Below are positions 42,370 to 51,031 of a stretch of DNA of 64,000 nt, piece by piece (positions within the stretch are counted from its first letter, which is position 1; every line of letters starts with the position of its first letter). The position numbers and the translations under genes were made by a program. The stretch comes from Cohnella zeiphila (lineage in GTDB: Bacteria > Bacillota > Bacilli > Paenibacillales > Paenibacillaceae): positions 513,487-577,486 of the forward strand of contig NZ_JACJVO010000009.1 of NCBI RefSeq assembly GCF_014212055.1. Reading direction: 5' to 3'. The notes under the pieces were generated by a model. It searched no databases and was not told where the DNA came from. It saw nothing but the letters and a program-made list of their open reading frames with translations.

Positions 42370-43317
42370 ATGGAGGTCGTGAAAATCTCCCCGAGGGGAT
42401 ATTGTTACGGCGTGGTGGATGCCATGGTCTTAGCGCTTCAGACGGCGCGCAACCTGGATCTGCCACGCCCCATTTATATTCTGGGCATGATCGTTCATAA
42501 TAGCCACGTGACCGATTCGTTCGAGAACGAAGGGATCATCACGCTGGACGGCCCGAATCGGCTCGAAATTTTGGAGCGGGTCGACAAAGGCACCGTGATC
42601 TTCACCGCTCACGGCGTCTCTCCCGAAGTTCGCCGCCGCGCCAAGGAGAAAGGGCTGACGATCGTCGACGCCACTTGTCCGGATGTTACGAAGACGCACG
42701 ATTTGATCCGCGAGAAGGTCGACGACGGCTACGAGGTGATCTATATCGGCAAGAAGGGGCACCCCGAACCGGAAGGGGCGATCGGCATCGCGCCGGACCG
42801 CGTGCACCTGATCGAGAAGGAAGAAGAAATTTCGGAACTCAAGCTCTCCTCCGAGCGTATAATCATAACGAACCAAACCACGATGTCGCAATGGGACATC
42901 CGGCACCTGATGGCCAAGCTGCTGGAGGCATTCCCCCAGGCGGAGATACACAACGAGATCTGCCTGGCTACCCAAGTACGACAAGAGGCGGTCGCGAACC
43001 AAGCCGGACAAGCGCAGCTCTGCATCGTCGTCGGCGATCCGAGAAGCAACAATTCGAACCGGCTCGCGCAAGTCTCCTCCGAGATCGCGGGCGTGCCCGC
43101 CTACCGGGTATCCGACGTGACGGAGATCAAGCGGGAATGGCTGGAGGGGATCGAGCGCGTATCGGTCACTTCGGGCGCCTCGACGCCGACTCCGCTGACG
43201 AAGGAAGTCGTTCAGTACTTGGAGCAGTACGACCATCAGAATCCGGACACCTGGGAGATCCGCAGAACCGTAAACATGAACAAGCTGCTGCCTGCCGTGC
43301 GGGAGAAGTCGGTTTAG
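42370..43317 (+). CDS. ispH: 4-hydroxy-3-methylbut-2-enyl diphosphate reductase
   Basis: 315 residues, ATG 42370 with GGGCGGG weakly placed upstream. Iron-sulfur ligand cysteines are in [20 protein letters not shown] and [10 protein letters not shown]; substrate-binding [10 protein letters not shown] and SGASTPTPL are present. Final step of the MEP isoprenoid pathway, making IPP and DMAPP. It follows the histidine kinase by 38 bases without a terminator. Confidence 0.95.
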   Translation: MEVVKISPRGYCYGVVDAMVLALQTARNLDLPRPIYILGMIVHNSHVTDSFENEGIITLDGPNRLEILERVDKGTVIFTAHGVSPEVRRRAKEKGLTIVDATCPDVTKTHDLIREKVDDGYEVIYIGKKGHPEPEGAIGIAPDRVHLIEKEEEISELKLSSERIIITNQTTMSQWDIRHLMAKLLEAFPQAEIHNEICLATQVRQEAVANQAGQAQLCIVVGDPRSNNSNRLAQVSSEIAGVPAYRVSDVTEIKREWLEGIERVSVTSGASTPTPLTKEVVQYLEQYDHQNPDTWEIRRTVNMNKLLPAVREKSV

Positions 43318-43366
43318 ATATGTGAAGGGTCAACGGCGCCTTGGTCTTGCGAGGAAGGAGCGCCTC

Positions 43367-43867
43367 ATGAAACGGTTACGCAAAATCGGACGTTTTTTTA
43401 AATATCAATACGTCAAGCTGCTACGAGCCAAGGGCGGGGCTTCGGTCGTAGCCATGGGTTTCGCCGTCGGTTTATTCGTCGAAATGTTCAATCTTCCGAC
43501 ATACGGGACTTCGTTCTTGCTCGTATTTCCGTTAAATTTCTTGTTTCGGGGAAGCTTCGCGGCCGCGCTCGTCGGCTTTCTGTTCGGCAAAATGATCTAC
43601 ATTCCGATGTCGATCCTGAACACGAAGATGGCGGGATGGGTGCTGCCCAAGCACTTCGTCGTTCAGATCTCGTTCCTGCCGAATTGGATCAACCACGCGC
43701 TGCTGCTGAATTTGAAGCTGATCATCGGAGGGATTATCGACGGAGCCATTCTGGGCTTGCTGTTTTATTTCCCGATCCGGTACAGCGTCAACGCCTTTAA
43801 GCGCAAACGCCGCGAGAAACGCAGATTGAATCGGGCCAAGATGGACGCGAACGCCGTGCTGGAGTAA
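43367..43867 (+). CDS. DUF2062-like membrane protein
   Basis: 166 residues from ATG 43367 (AAGGAG upstream). Two or three hydrophobic helices (GFAVGLFVEMFNLPTYGTSFLLVFPLNFL, FAAALVGFLFGKMIYIPMSIL, LKLIIGGIIDGAILGLLFYF) and a highly basic C-terminus (FKRKRREKRRLNRAK). This organisation is that of DUF2062. Function unknown. Follows ispH by 49 bases in the same direction. Confidence 0.83.
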   Translation: MKRLRKIGRFFKYQYVKLLRAKGGASVVAMGFAVGLFVEMFNLPTYGTSFLLVFPLNFLFRGSFAAALVGFLFGKMIYIPMSILNTKMAGWVLPKHFVVQISFLPNWINHALLLNLKLIIGGIIDGAILGLLFYFPIRYSVNAFKRKRREKRRLNRAKMDANAVLE

Positions 43868-43887
43868 CAACTCCCGCGCGGCGTTTT
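43850..43887 (+). terminator. Terminator of the DUF2062-like gene
   Basis: AACGCCG (43850-43856) with CGGCGTT (43879-43885) plus an inner GGAG/CTCC stem and a T-run. The stem includes the stop codon. Confidence 0.8.
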
Positions 43888-43914
43888 TCGTTTTTCGGCC
43901 GATGCGAAAACTCG

Positions 43915-43943
43915 TTGACAGCCGGTAAGCTTGCGGATATAAT
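43915..43943 (+). promoter_or_regulatory. Consensus sigma-A promoter of DAHP synthase
   Basis: Exact consensus on both sides: TTGACA (43915-43920), 17 bases, TATAAT (43938-43943). Confidence 0.95.
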
Positions 43944-43966
43944 CACTTTAACGAGTCAAAGCTTAA

Positions 43967-43996
43967 AAGCGTATAAGCGTCGAAGCGTATAAGCGC
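43967..43996 (+). repeat. Tandem AAGCGTATAAGCG repeat in the DAHP synthase leader
   Basis: AAGCGTATAAGCGT (43967-43980) and AAGCGTATAAGCGC (43983-43996), period 16, in the 5' untranslated region between the promoter and RBS. Copies vary by one base; the second ends as AGCG/CGCT hairpin. Confidence 0.8.
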
Positions 43997-44024
43997 TAAA
44001 ATCTTGTTTCAGGAGCGTGGAATC

Positions 44025-45086
44025 ATGATCGTCATTACATCCCCGAACATTTCCGAAGAGCGGATCTCCGAGATCGTCCGCCAGATCGAGCTGGGCGGCG
44101 TGAGCGCGCACGTCTCGCGCGGCGTCGATCGTACCGTCATCGGCATTATCGGCAAGGCCGACCCGCATCTGGCCGAACATATCCGTTCCATGAACGGCGT
44201 CGAGAACGTCATTAAAATTTCGAAGTCCTACAAGCTTGCCAGCCGCGACTTCCATCCGGACGACACGGTCATCGAAGTGAAGGGCGTCAAGATCGGCGGC
44301 GACAATCTGGTCGTCATGGGCGGACCTTGCGCGGTGGAGACCCCCGAACAGATCGACGAGATCGCCCGGCTGGTCAAGGCCGCAGGCGGCCAAGTGCTTC
44401 GCGGCGGCGCGTTCAAGCCGCGCACGGGTCCTTACAGCTTCCAAGGCATCGGCGTCGAAGGCTTGAAATGGATGAAGGAAGCCGGCGACAAATACGGCCT
44501 CGTCACGATTACCGAGGTCATGACGCCGGAGTACGTGGACGTGTGCGCGGAATATGCGGACATCATGCAGGTCGGCACGCGGAACATGCAGAACTTCGAC
44601 CTGCTGCGCAAGCTCGGCACGATCCGGAACCCGGTGCTCCTGAAGCGGGGCTTCAGCTCCACGTATGACGAGTGGCTGAATGCGGCCGAGTATATTCTCG
44701 CCGGCGGAAACCCGAACGTCATGCTCTGCGAGCGCGGCATCCGCACGTTCGAGACTTACACGCGCAATACGTTCGATCTCGCGGCGATTCCGGCCGTCAA
44801 GACTCTGTCCCACCTTCCGGTGATCGCCGACCCGAGCCATGCGACGGGCCGACGCGAGCTGGTCGAACCGATGACGAAGGCTTCCTTGGCGGCCGGCGCC
44901 GACGGCATGATCATCGAGATGCATACCGATCCGGACAACTCCGCGACGGGCGACGGCGTTCAATCGCTGTTCCCGGACCAATTCGCGAATCTGCTCAAGG
45001 ATCTGGAGAAGCTCGCTCCGCTGCTCGGCAAGAAATTCGATACGCCGAAGGAGCCCGCCGAAGCATTCGCGACATGGGTGAAATAA
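44025..45086 (+). CDS. aroF: DAHP synthase, type I-beta with N-terminal ferredoxin-like regulatory domain
   Basis: 353 residues from ATG 44025 (AGGAG upstream). N-terminal 70-75 residues form the ferredoxin-like domain (MIVITSPNISEERISEIVRQ to IKISKSYKLASRDF) found in Thermotoga-like DAHP synthases and associated with feedback by aromatic amino acids. The catalytic barrel has GGPCAVETPEQI, RGGAFKPRTGPYSFQG, VGTRNMQNFDLL, LKRGFSSTYDEWL and DPSHATGRREL. It condenses PEP and erythrose-4-phosphate, the first step of the shikimate pathway. Consensus promoter and strong terminator: a single-gene transcript. Confidence 0.95.
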   Translation: MIVITSPNISEERISEIVRQIELGGVSAHVSRGVDRTVIGIIGKADPHLAEHIRSMNGVENVIKISKSYKLASRDFHPDDTVIEVKGVKIGGDNLVVMGGPCAVETPEQIDEIARLVKAAGGQVLRGGAFKPRTGPYSFQGIGVEGLKWMKEAGDKYGLVTITEVMTPEYVDVCAEYADIMQVGTRNMQNFDLLRKLGTIRNPVLLKRGFSSTYDEWLNAAEYILAGGNPNVMLCERGIRTFETYTRNTFDLAAIPAVKTLSHLPVIADPSHATGRRELVEPMTKASLAAGADGMIIEMHTDPDNSATGDGVQSLFPDQFANLLKDLEKLAPLLGKKFDTPKEPAEAFATWVK

Positions 45087-45105
45087 TCGATCGCTTCAAA
45101 CGAAC

Positions 45106-45142
45106 CGCCCCCGGGGACTTGCGACCCGGCGGGCGTTTTTTT
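45106..45142 (+). terminator. Terminator of DAHP synthase
   Basis: CGCCCCCGGG with CCCGGCGGGCG (one bulged C) and seven T. Confidence 0.88.
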
Positions 45143-45182
45143 ATCGTAAACATCCGATAAGGAAGACGAGCGCGGCCAGACA

Positions 45183-45506
45183 TTATTCTTCACGCGACGG
45201 TCCTCCTTCGACAATCAGACGCAAGACCTCAACGTAATCTTGAAACGCAGCTCGTCCGGCATCGGTGATCGCAAGCCAGGTTCTGGGCCGTTTTCCCGCG
45301 TACCCCTTGAAGACTTGGACGTATCCTGCCGCTTCAAGGACACTAAGATGCTTGGACAGAAGAGAATCGCTGACTTCAATCTCATCGCGCAAAAATCGAA
45401 AGTCGACCCGATCCGCCGGCGCCAGCGCGGCCATAATGGATAACCGAACCGGTACATGGATCAATTCATCCAGCCTATGCCGAAAATGATTCTCCGATGG
45501 GCTCAT
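45183..45506 (-). CDS. Winged-helix transcriptional regulator
   Basis: 107 residues from ATG 45506; the stop of the upstream membrane-protein gene overlaps the start (ATGA). Winged helix about 10-85: LDELIHVPVRLSIMAALA, VDFRFLRDEIEVSDSLLSKHLSVLEAAGYV, KRPRTWLAITDAGRAAFQDYV. Fits the MarR-like or HTH_34 winged-helix DNA-binding family of small regulators paired with membrane proteins. Probably regulates its own operon through the inverted repeat at the promoter. Confidence 0.85.
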   Translation of the reverse strand: MSPSENHFRHRLDELIHVPVRLSIMAALAPADRVDFRFLRDEIEVSDSLLSKHLSVLEAAGYVQVFKGYAGKRPRTWLAITDAGRAAFQDYVEVLRLIVEGGPSREE

Positions 45507-45928
45507 GAACGCCACACCCGCCAAGCTCCATACCAGGCCGGCAAGGCCGGCAGAACCCCCAAAATGACGACCCAGACGGTAAGACGATCCGGCTGCGTCC
45601 AAAGGCGAAACATCACATCCGCCGCTACCAATCCGCAAAAAATCCAGGTAATGGGGAGTTTAAGCCGTCCATAGACTTGACTAACGACTCTCTGACGCGC
45701 TGCGAAGAACAGCGTGATCAAGCCTAGAACAGGAATGGCAGCCGCGGCGGCGTTCGCCGGCCAACCGGTCGTAACGGGAGGAGCCAACACGCCGAAAGCC
45801 GCGATGGCGGCCCCCATCGCGAACCACAACCATCCGGTTCCCTGACCTCCAAGCTTGACTCTTCGTTCCAGTCTTTTGATTTCAGCAAGCGCGTTCCGGG
45901 CATTGATCGGTTCCTTATCTTGGATCAT
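45503..45928 (-). CDS. Membrane protein paired with a winged-helix regulator
   Basis: 141 residues from ATG 45928 (GGAGGGGGAAG upstream). Short cytoplasmic N-terminus (IQDKEPINARNALAEIKRLERR), then four hydrophobic segments. The leading helix with ALAEIKRLERRV resembles the coiled part of several small regulator-coupled membrane proteins in Bacilli. Function unknown. First gene of a two-gene operon, overlapping the regulator by 4 bases. Confidence 0.78.
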   Translation of the reverse strand: MIQDKEPINARNALAEIKRLERRVKLGGQGTGWLWFAMGAAIAAFGVLAPPVTTGWPANAAAAAIPVLGLITLFFAARQRVVSQVYGRLKLPITWIFCGLVAADVMFRLWTQPDRLTVWVVILGVLPALPAWYGAWRVWRS

Positions 45929-45950
45929 CCATCTTCCCCCTCCTTCAATT

Positions 45951-45987
45951 ACTTGAATGATATCATTTACTTTACTGTGATTCAAGT
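45951..45987 (-). promoter_or_regulatory. Promoter covered by a perfect 8-bp inverted repeat
   Basis: Minus-strand TTGAAT (45980-45985) and TATCAT (45957-45962), 17-base spacer. ACTTGAAT (45951-45958) and ATTCAAGT (45980-45987) form a perfect inverted repeat spanning both elements, a plausible operator for the winged-helix regulator. Confidence 0.72.
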
Positions 45988-46053
45988 GAAAAGCTCTCCG
46001 ATTCTCGCCGCGCCTCCCGAAGCATAAAAGTGAGAAGGAGGAGGGGAACGATT

Positions 46054-47085
46054 ATGCTCAGCTTGGGGGTGCTGGACCAATCGCCGGTCGGTCCGGACGG
46101 CAGCGCGGAGGCTGCCCTGAGGCGGACGATCGAGCTGGCACGGTTGGCGGATCGGCTAGGATACTCGCGTTTTTGGGTGTCCGAGCATCATAACGCCAGA
46201 AGTCTGGCGGGCGTCTCGCCGGAAGTGCTGATCTCGGCCGTCGGGGCGCATACGTCGCGAATCCGGATTGGCTCCGGCGGCGTGCTGCTTCCGCATTACA
46301 GTCCTTATAAAGTAGCGGAAAATTTTCGCGTGCTGGAGGGATTATATCCTGGCCGTGTCGATCTGGGAATCGGGAGAGCGCCGGGCGGCCTTCATCTCGT
46401 GTCGCAGGCGCTGCGCAACGGCGCGCCTTTATCGGGCGACGAGCGTTTGCCGGAGCTGCTGAAGGAGCTGGCGGCATATCTGGAGATCGGCAGGCCGCTC
46501 GGTCCGGACCATCCGTACCGCGAGCTGGAGGCGACGCCGCGGGTCGGGACAGCCCCGGAAGTTTGGCTGCTAGGCTCCAGCGGCTTTAGCGCCGCCTTGG
46601 CCGCTCAGTTCGGAGCTGGCTTCTCGTTCGCGCATTTCATCAACGGGGAGGGAGGGCAGGATGCGGTTCGCTATTATCGGAAGCATTATCGTCCGGGGCC
46701 GTTCGGTTCCCGACCGCAAGTGAGCGTGTGCGTGTACGTTCTTTGCGCGGATACCGACGAGCAGGCGGAATGGGAAGCGATGGCGATGGATCTTCGCCTC
46801 CTGGCCAACGAGAAGGGAGAGTTCCGGCGTCCGTTCCCGACTCCGGAAGAGGCGGCGGCCCGTCCGTATACCGAGCGGGAGCGCGCGTCCATCGCGAAAA
46901 ACCGGAAGCGGATGATCGTCGGCGGGCCGCAGCGGGTCCGCGAAGCGCTGGAAGCGTTCGCCGAGAGCTACGGCGCCGAAGAAGTGCTCGTCGTTTGCGG
47001 CATGTCGGACTTCCGCCTGCGGCTTCGCAGCTACCAGTGGCTGGCCGCCTTATTCCCGAACAGTTCGGAGAGGCATTTTCGCTAA
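46054..47085 (+). CDS. Bacterial luciferase-like (LLM class) flavin-dependent monooxygenase
   Basis: 343 residues from ATG 46054 (AGGAGGAGGGG upstream). (beta/alpha)8 LLM fold: LSLGVLDQSPVGPDGSAEAALRRTIELA, GYSRFWVSEHHNARSLAG, RIRIGSGGVLLPHYSPYKVAENFRVLEGLYPGRVDLGIGRAPGG. Related to YwcH/LuxA-type proteins; substrate unknown. No dedicated flavin reductase is adjacent. Transcribed divergently from the regulator pair and separated from glnA by 400 bases. Confidence 0.88.
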   Translation: MLSLGVLDQSPVGPDGSAEAALRRTIELARLADRLGYSRFWVSEHHNARSLAGVSPEVLISAVGAHTSRIRIGSGGVLLPHYSPYKVAENFRVLEGLYPGRVDLGIGRAPGGLHLVSQALRNGAPLSGDERLPELLKELAAYLEIGRPLGPDHPYRELEATPRVGTAPEVWLLGSSGFSAALAAQFGAGFSFAHFINGEGGQDAVRYYRKHYRPGPFGSRPQVSVCVYVLCADTDEQAEWEAMAMDLRLLANEKGEFRRPFPTPEEAAARPYTERERASIAKNRKRMIVGGPQRVREALEAFAESYGAEEVLVVCGMSDFRLRLRSYQWLAALFPNSSERHFR

Positions 47086-47203
47086 AATTCGACATGCCGA
47101 AAGAGCGATCGGTTTCCGGGAGAAGGGATCGGAAAATCCGAACCTTCCCCCGGACTCGAAGAGAAGGCTGACAGGCCGGGAAAAATGTAAGGGTTTACAA
47201 TTG

Positions 47204-47234
47204 GAAGCTTGCCGGGCTGCCGGGAGGCTTCTTT
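47204..47234 (+). terminator. Terminator after the flavin monooxygenase gene
   Basis: GAAGC (47204-47208) with GCTTC (47227-47231) plus an inner CCGG/CCGG pairing, then TTT. Weak T-run. Confidence 0.55.
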
Positions 47235-47340
47235 GCGTGTGCGAAGACGGATTCGCTTCGGGCGCATCAACCCGCTCTCGGAGCCCTTCAAAATCCCGCG
47301 CAGGCCCCGTCAATACTGAAATGTGAACCTTTTTCGAAAG

Positions 47341-47414
47341 TGTGAGAATAGCTAACACTTCCACAAAAAATACCTGACATAACTATTGACGCTCCCTATA
47401 CCGAGAATTATAAT
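47341..47414 (+). promoter_or_regulatory. glnA promoter with two GlnR/TnrA sites
   Basis: TTGACG (47386-47391) and TATAAT (47409-47414), 17-base spacer. TGTGAGAATAGCTAACA at 47341-47357 matches TGTNA-N7-TNACA exactly, and a degenerate copy (TGACA-N7-TGACG, 47375-47391) overlaps the -35, as in the two-site arrangement of Bacillus glnRA. The 15 bases at 47366-47380 repeat an element found upstream of the 116-residue unknown gene. Confidence 0.85.
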
Positions 47415-47496
47415 AGCATCATTGAGTTGGGTGAAAACTTGAACGATCAACACGAATTGCGAACTAATTGTTCGGAAATGGGGAGGAAATTCGAAG

Positions 47497-48921
47497 ATGT
47501 CCGTTCAACAAGTTTTGGAACTGATTAAGGAAAAAAATATCGAATTTGTCGATTTCCGCTTTACCGACCTTGCCGGCCGCAGCCACCATATCACGCTCCC
47601 GGCCAGCGAAGTCGAAGCAGAGACGTTCGAGAACGGCGTCGCATTCGACGGTTCTTCGATCCCGGGCTTCCGCGGCATCGAAGAGTCCGATATGGTCATG
47701 ATGCCCGACCCGGAGACGGCTTACGTCGATCCGTTCACGGCTCATGCCACCCTGATCGTCATCAGCAACATCCATACGCCGGACGGCCAGCGCTATGAGC
47801 GCGACCCCCGCTCGATCGCCCACAAGGCCGAAGAATATCTGCAATCCGCGGGCGTCGGAACGGCAGCGTTCTTCGCTCCGGAATCCGAATTTTTCATCTT
47901 CGACGACGTTCGTTACGAGAGCACGATGAACTCCTCCTCTTTCTTCGTAGATTCCGAAGAAGCCGCTTGGAACACGAACCGCAAGGAAGAAGGCGGCAAC
48001 CTGGCGTTCAAAGTGGGCGTCAAGGGCGGATACGTTCCGGTCGCGCCGGTCGACTCCCAGCAAGACATCCGCAGCGAAATGGTTCGCCTGCTGCAAGAGT
48101 CCGGCCTCCGCGTCGAGCGCCATCACCATGAAGTGGCGACGGCCGGCCAAGCGGAGATCAACTTCCGCTTCGACACGCTGACCAAGACCGGCGACAACCT
48201 GATGAAGTACAAATACATCGTGCACAATACGGCTCGCCAATACGGCAAAGTCGCGACGTTCATGCCGAAGCCGCTCTTCGGAGACAACGGCAGCGGGATG
48301 CACGTTCACCAATCGATTTTCAACGAAGGCCAGCCGCTGTTCTATGACAAGGACGGCTATGGCAGCCTGAGCCAGCTGGCGCTGAACTATATCGGCGGCA
48401 TTCTGTACCATGCTCCGGCGCTGATCGCGATCACGAACCCGTCCACGAACTCGTTCAAGCGTCTCGTTCCGGGCTACGAAGCGCCGGTTAACCTGGTCTT
48501 CTCCAAGGGCAACCGTTCCGCTGCCGTTCGGATTCCGATCGCTGCCGTATCGCCGAAGGGCTGCCGCATCGAGTTCCGTACGCCGGACTCCACGGCCAAC
48601 CCGTACCTGGCGTTCGCCGCCATGCTGATGGCCGGCCTGGACGGCATCAAGCGCAAGATCGACCCGACCGCTCTCGGCTACGGTCCGTACGACAAGAACA
48701 TCTACGAACTGTCCGACGAAGAGAAGAAGGAAATCCGCAGCGTTCCGGGTACGCTCGACGAAGCGCTCGACGCGCTGGAAGCCGATTACGAATTCCTGAC
48801 CGAAGGCGGCGTCTTCACGAAGGAATTCATCGAGAACTACGTGGCCTTCAAGCGTTCCGAAGCGAAAGCCGTCTCCATTCGCGTACATCCGTACGAGTAC
48901 GGCCTCTACTTCGACTGCTAA
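47497..48921 (+). CDS. glnA: Glutamine synthetase, type I beta
   Basis: 474 residues. Active-site motifs: FDGSSIPGFRGIEESDM, PESEFFIFDDV, HHHEVATAGQAEINFRF, NGSGMHVHQS, RLVPGYEAPVNLVFSKGNRS, EFRTPDSTANPYLAFAA. Length and the C-terminal KNIYELSDEEKKEI with a Tyr at the adenylylation position are those of the beta subtype (E. coli-like), not the ~444-residue alpha type of B. subtilis. The glnR gene usually beside alpha glnA is absent, so another GS may exist elsewhere. Makes glutamine from glutamate and ammonia. GlnR sites precede it; a strong terminator follows. Confidence 0.95.
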   Translation: MSVQQVLELIKEKNIEFVDFRFTDLAGRSHHITLPASEVEAETFENGVAFDGSSIPGFRGIEESDMVMMPDPETAYVDPFTAHATLIVISNIHTPDGQRYERDPRSIAHKAEEYLQSAGVGTAAFFAPESEFFIFDDVRYESTMNSSSFFVDSEEAAWNTNRKEEGGNLAFKVGVKGGYVPVAPVDSQQDIRSEMVRLLQESGLRVERHHHEVATAGQAEINFRFDTLTKTGDNLMKYKYIVHNTARQYGKVATFMPKPLFGDNGSGMHVHQSIFNEGQPLFYDKDGYGSLSQLALNYIGGILYHAPALIAITNPSTNSFKRLVPGYEAPVNLVFSKGNRSAAVRIPIAAVSPKGCRIEFRTPDSTANPYLAFAAMLMAGLDGIKRKIDPTALGYGPYDKNIYELSDEEKKEIRSVPGTLDEALDALEADYEFLTEGGVFTKEFIENYVAFKRSEAKAVSIRVHPYEYGLYFDC

Positions 48922-48940
48922 TCGCACTTATGGATGATGA

Positions 48941-48979
48941 AGCGGGCACGCTCCTTTTGCCGGAGCGTGCCCGCTTTTT
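48941..48979 (+). terminator. Terminator of glnA
   Basis: 14-bp perfect stem (AGCGGGCACGCTCC at 48941-48954 with its complement at 48962-48975), then TTTTT. Confidence 0.95.
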
Positions 48980-49049
48980 ATCCTTAATGAATCTGTAAGC
49001 TTTGGAGTCCCCGCTTTGTGGGGATATTTTACGTGCGTGGCGAGGATTA

Positions 49050-49712
49050 TTAAGGCTGGCGGAGGCCGAACGGAAATTCGGCCAGCCGCTCATAGGCGGG
49101 ACGCCGGCCGAAATGCGTGCGGAAGAGCGCGAAGCTCTCGGCCGTCCAGGAGAGCGCGTCCGCGGGCAGCGGCGCGAGCGCCTGGACGGCGTCATGCCAG
49201 GCGGCGGACACGGCGTCGGGGCCGCCGCCCGGACCGCCCCGGCGCGCGAGCGTGACGTGCGCGCGGTAAGGGCGCGCCTCCAGGGCGAAGCCGGAGGCGG
49301 CCAGCGGCTTCGCGAGCGCCGCGTATAGCGCGGCGAGCGCGGGAAGCGTCCCGGCAGCGTCTCCGTGATCGCCGCTGCCGCAGCCTTGACTGCCGCCCGC
49401 AGCCACGGCGGCCGGCTCCGTCAGCCCGCACCAGAGGACGCGGGGAGCGTCCGGCGGGCCGAACGTGCCCGGCCGGCCGAGCGCCAGCGCGAACGGAGCG
49501 GTCCGATCGGCCGCCTCCCGCGCGGCGGCCTGTATGGCCGGAATGCGGTCCGGCGGAAGATCGCCGAGAAAGTGCAAGGTAATATGGTAATCGGCGGGAT
49601 GGGTCCAGGAACGGTAAGGAAGGCGGTCGGCCAGCCGCTTGGCCAGATCGCCAAGCCGTTCACCGACGGAGGCGGATAACGCCACGCCGAGAAAAAGACG
49701 AAAATTATCCAA
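49050..49712 (-). CDS. thpR: RNA 2',3'-cyclic phosphodiesterase (ThpR/LigT)
   Basis: 220 residues. The two HxTx motifs of the 2H phosphoesterase superfamily are present: HITLHFLGDLP and HVTLARRGG, on either side of the active-site groove. Family members hydrolyse 2',3'-cyclic phosphate ends of RNA. Start chosen at ATG 49712 (MDNFRLFLGVAL). An Ala/Gly-rich segment is inserted between the motifs. Monocistronic; its left end lies 70 bases from the glnA terminator. Confidence 0.88.
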   Translation of the reverse strand: MDNFRLFLGVALSASVGERLGDLAKRLADRLPYRSWTHPADYHITLHFLGDLPPDRIPAIQAAAREAADRTAPFALALGRPGTFGPPDAPRVLWCGLTEPAAVAAGGSQGCGSGDHGDAAGTLPALAALYAALAKPLAASGFALEARPYRAHVTLARRGGPGGGPDAVSAAWHDAVQALAPLPADALSWTAESFALFRTHFGRRPAYERLAEFPFGLRQP

Positions 49713-49841
49713 TCGTACCCCATCCTTCGTTCGGAATTATCATCAATTCGCCTATCTTTTGCCGCGCTTTCGGTTGCTTGATGGCCCGGCGCTTTGATAT
49801 GATAACTTTATTATGACTTTTGCACAAGGTGGGAAACGTTA

Positions 49842-50930
49842 ATGGGCAATCGGGCTTTCAATTTCAACGCCGGACCGGCCGCGCTGCCGCTTGAAGTGCT
49901 GGAGCAGGCGCAGGAGCAGTTCGTCGAGTACAAGGGCGCAGGCATGTCTCTGATGGAGATGTCTCACCGCGGCGCGATTTACGAAGGCGTTCACCAGGAA
50001 GCGGAACAGCTGCTCCGCGAGCTGATGGGCATCCCGGACAACTACAAAGTATTGTTCCTTCAAGGCGGAGCCAGCACGCAGTTCGCCATGGTGCCGATGA
50101 ACCTGCTGCAGCCGGGCAAGGTCGCTTCGTATGTGGCGACGGGAAGCTGGGCGGCCAAGGCGATCTCGGAAGCCAAGCTGTTCGGCGAGACGCAGATCGC
50201 CGCTTCTTCCGAAGCGGACAAGTTCATGCGCATTCCTTCGGCGTCGGAGCTGAACGTTCCGGCGGAAGCCGCCTACCTGCACCTGACTTCGAACGAGACG
50301 ATCGAGGGCACGCAATGGGCCGAATATCCGGATACCGGCTTGGTTCCGCTCGTCGGCGATATGTCCAGCGATATTTTGTGCCGTCCTTTGAACGTTTCCC
50401 AATTCGGACTGATCTATGCCGGCGCGCAAAAAAACCTCGGACCTTCCGGCGTCACCATCGCGGTCATTCGGGAGGATCTGATCGGAACGCCTTCGATGCC
50501 GGTTCCGACGATGCTGCGCTACAGTACGCATGCGAAGAACGATTCGCTTTACAATACGCCGCCGACTTTCGCCATCTACATGACCAACCTGGTGCTGAAT
50601 TGGGTCAAAGCGCAGGGAGGCACCGCTGCGGTCGAGAAGATCAACCTGGAGAAAGCGTCGCTGCTTTACGACACCATCGATGCAAGCAACGGCTTCTTCC
50701 GCGGCTGCGCCCAGGAAGGAAGCCGCTCGATCATGAACGTGACGTTCCGCCTTCCGTCCGAAGAGCTCGAGAAGCTGTTCGTGAAGGAATCGGAAGCGGA
50801 AGGCTTCGTCGGACTGAAAGGGCACCGCAGCGTCGGCGGCCTGCGGGCGTCGATCTACAACGCCGTTCCGCGCTCTTCCGTTCAAGCGCTGGCCGGATTC
50901 ATGAACGAGTTCCAACGCCGTCACGGCTAA
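49842..50930 (+). CDS. serC: Phosphoserine aminotransferase
   Basis: 362 residues. AFNFNAGPAALPLEVLE at the start, FLQGGASTQFAMVPMNLL, the PLP lysine in LIYAGAQKNLGPSGVTI, and the C-terminal RSVGGLRASIYNAV are diagnostic. Converts 3-phosphohydroxypyruvate to phosphoserine using glutamate, in serine biosynthesis. RBS AAGGTGG. A hairpin terminator separates it from trmL. The serA partner is not adjacent. Confidence 0.96.
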   Translation: MGNRAFNFNAGPAALPLEVLEQAQEQFVEYKGAGMSLMEMSHRGAIYEGVHQEAEQLLRELMGIPDNYKVLFLQGGASTQFAMVPMNLLQPGKVASYVATGSWAAKAISEAKLFGETQIAASSEADKFMRIPSASELNVPAEAAYLHLTSNETIEGTQWAEYPDTGLVPLVGDMSSDILCRPLNVSQFGLIYAGAQKNLGPSGVTIAVIREDLIGTPSMPVPTMLRYSTHAKNDSLYNTPPTFAIYMTNLVLNWVKAQGGTAAVEKINLEKASLLYDTIDASNGFFRGCAQEGSRSIMNVTFRLPSEELEKLFVKESEAEGFVGLKGHRSVGGLRASIYNAVPRSSVQALAGFMNEFQRRHG

Positions 50931-50938
50931 TAGGGAAG

Positions 50939-50990
50939 CGCGCCGGTCCGTTTCGCGAACAAGCCCGCGAACCGCGATCCGGCGCGTTTG
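50939..50990 (+). terminator. Terminator of serC
   Basis: CGCGCCGG (50939-50946) with CCGGCGCG (50979-50986), long loop, then TTTGTCTT. Confidence 0.6.
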
Positions 50991-51031
50991 TCTTCCAAGA
51001 TCGAATGGAGCAAGGAGGCAGCCGTCTTAAA

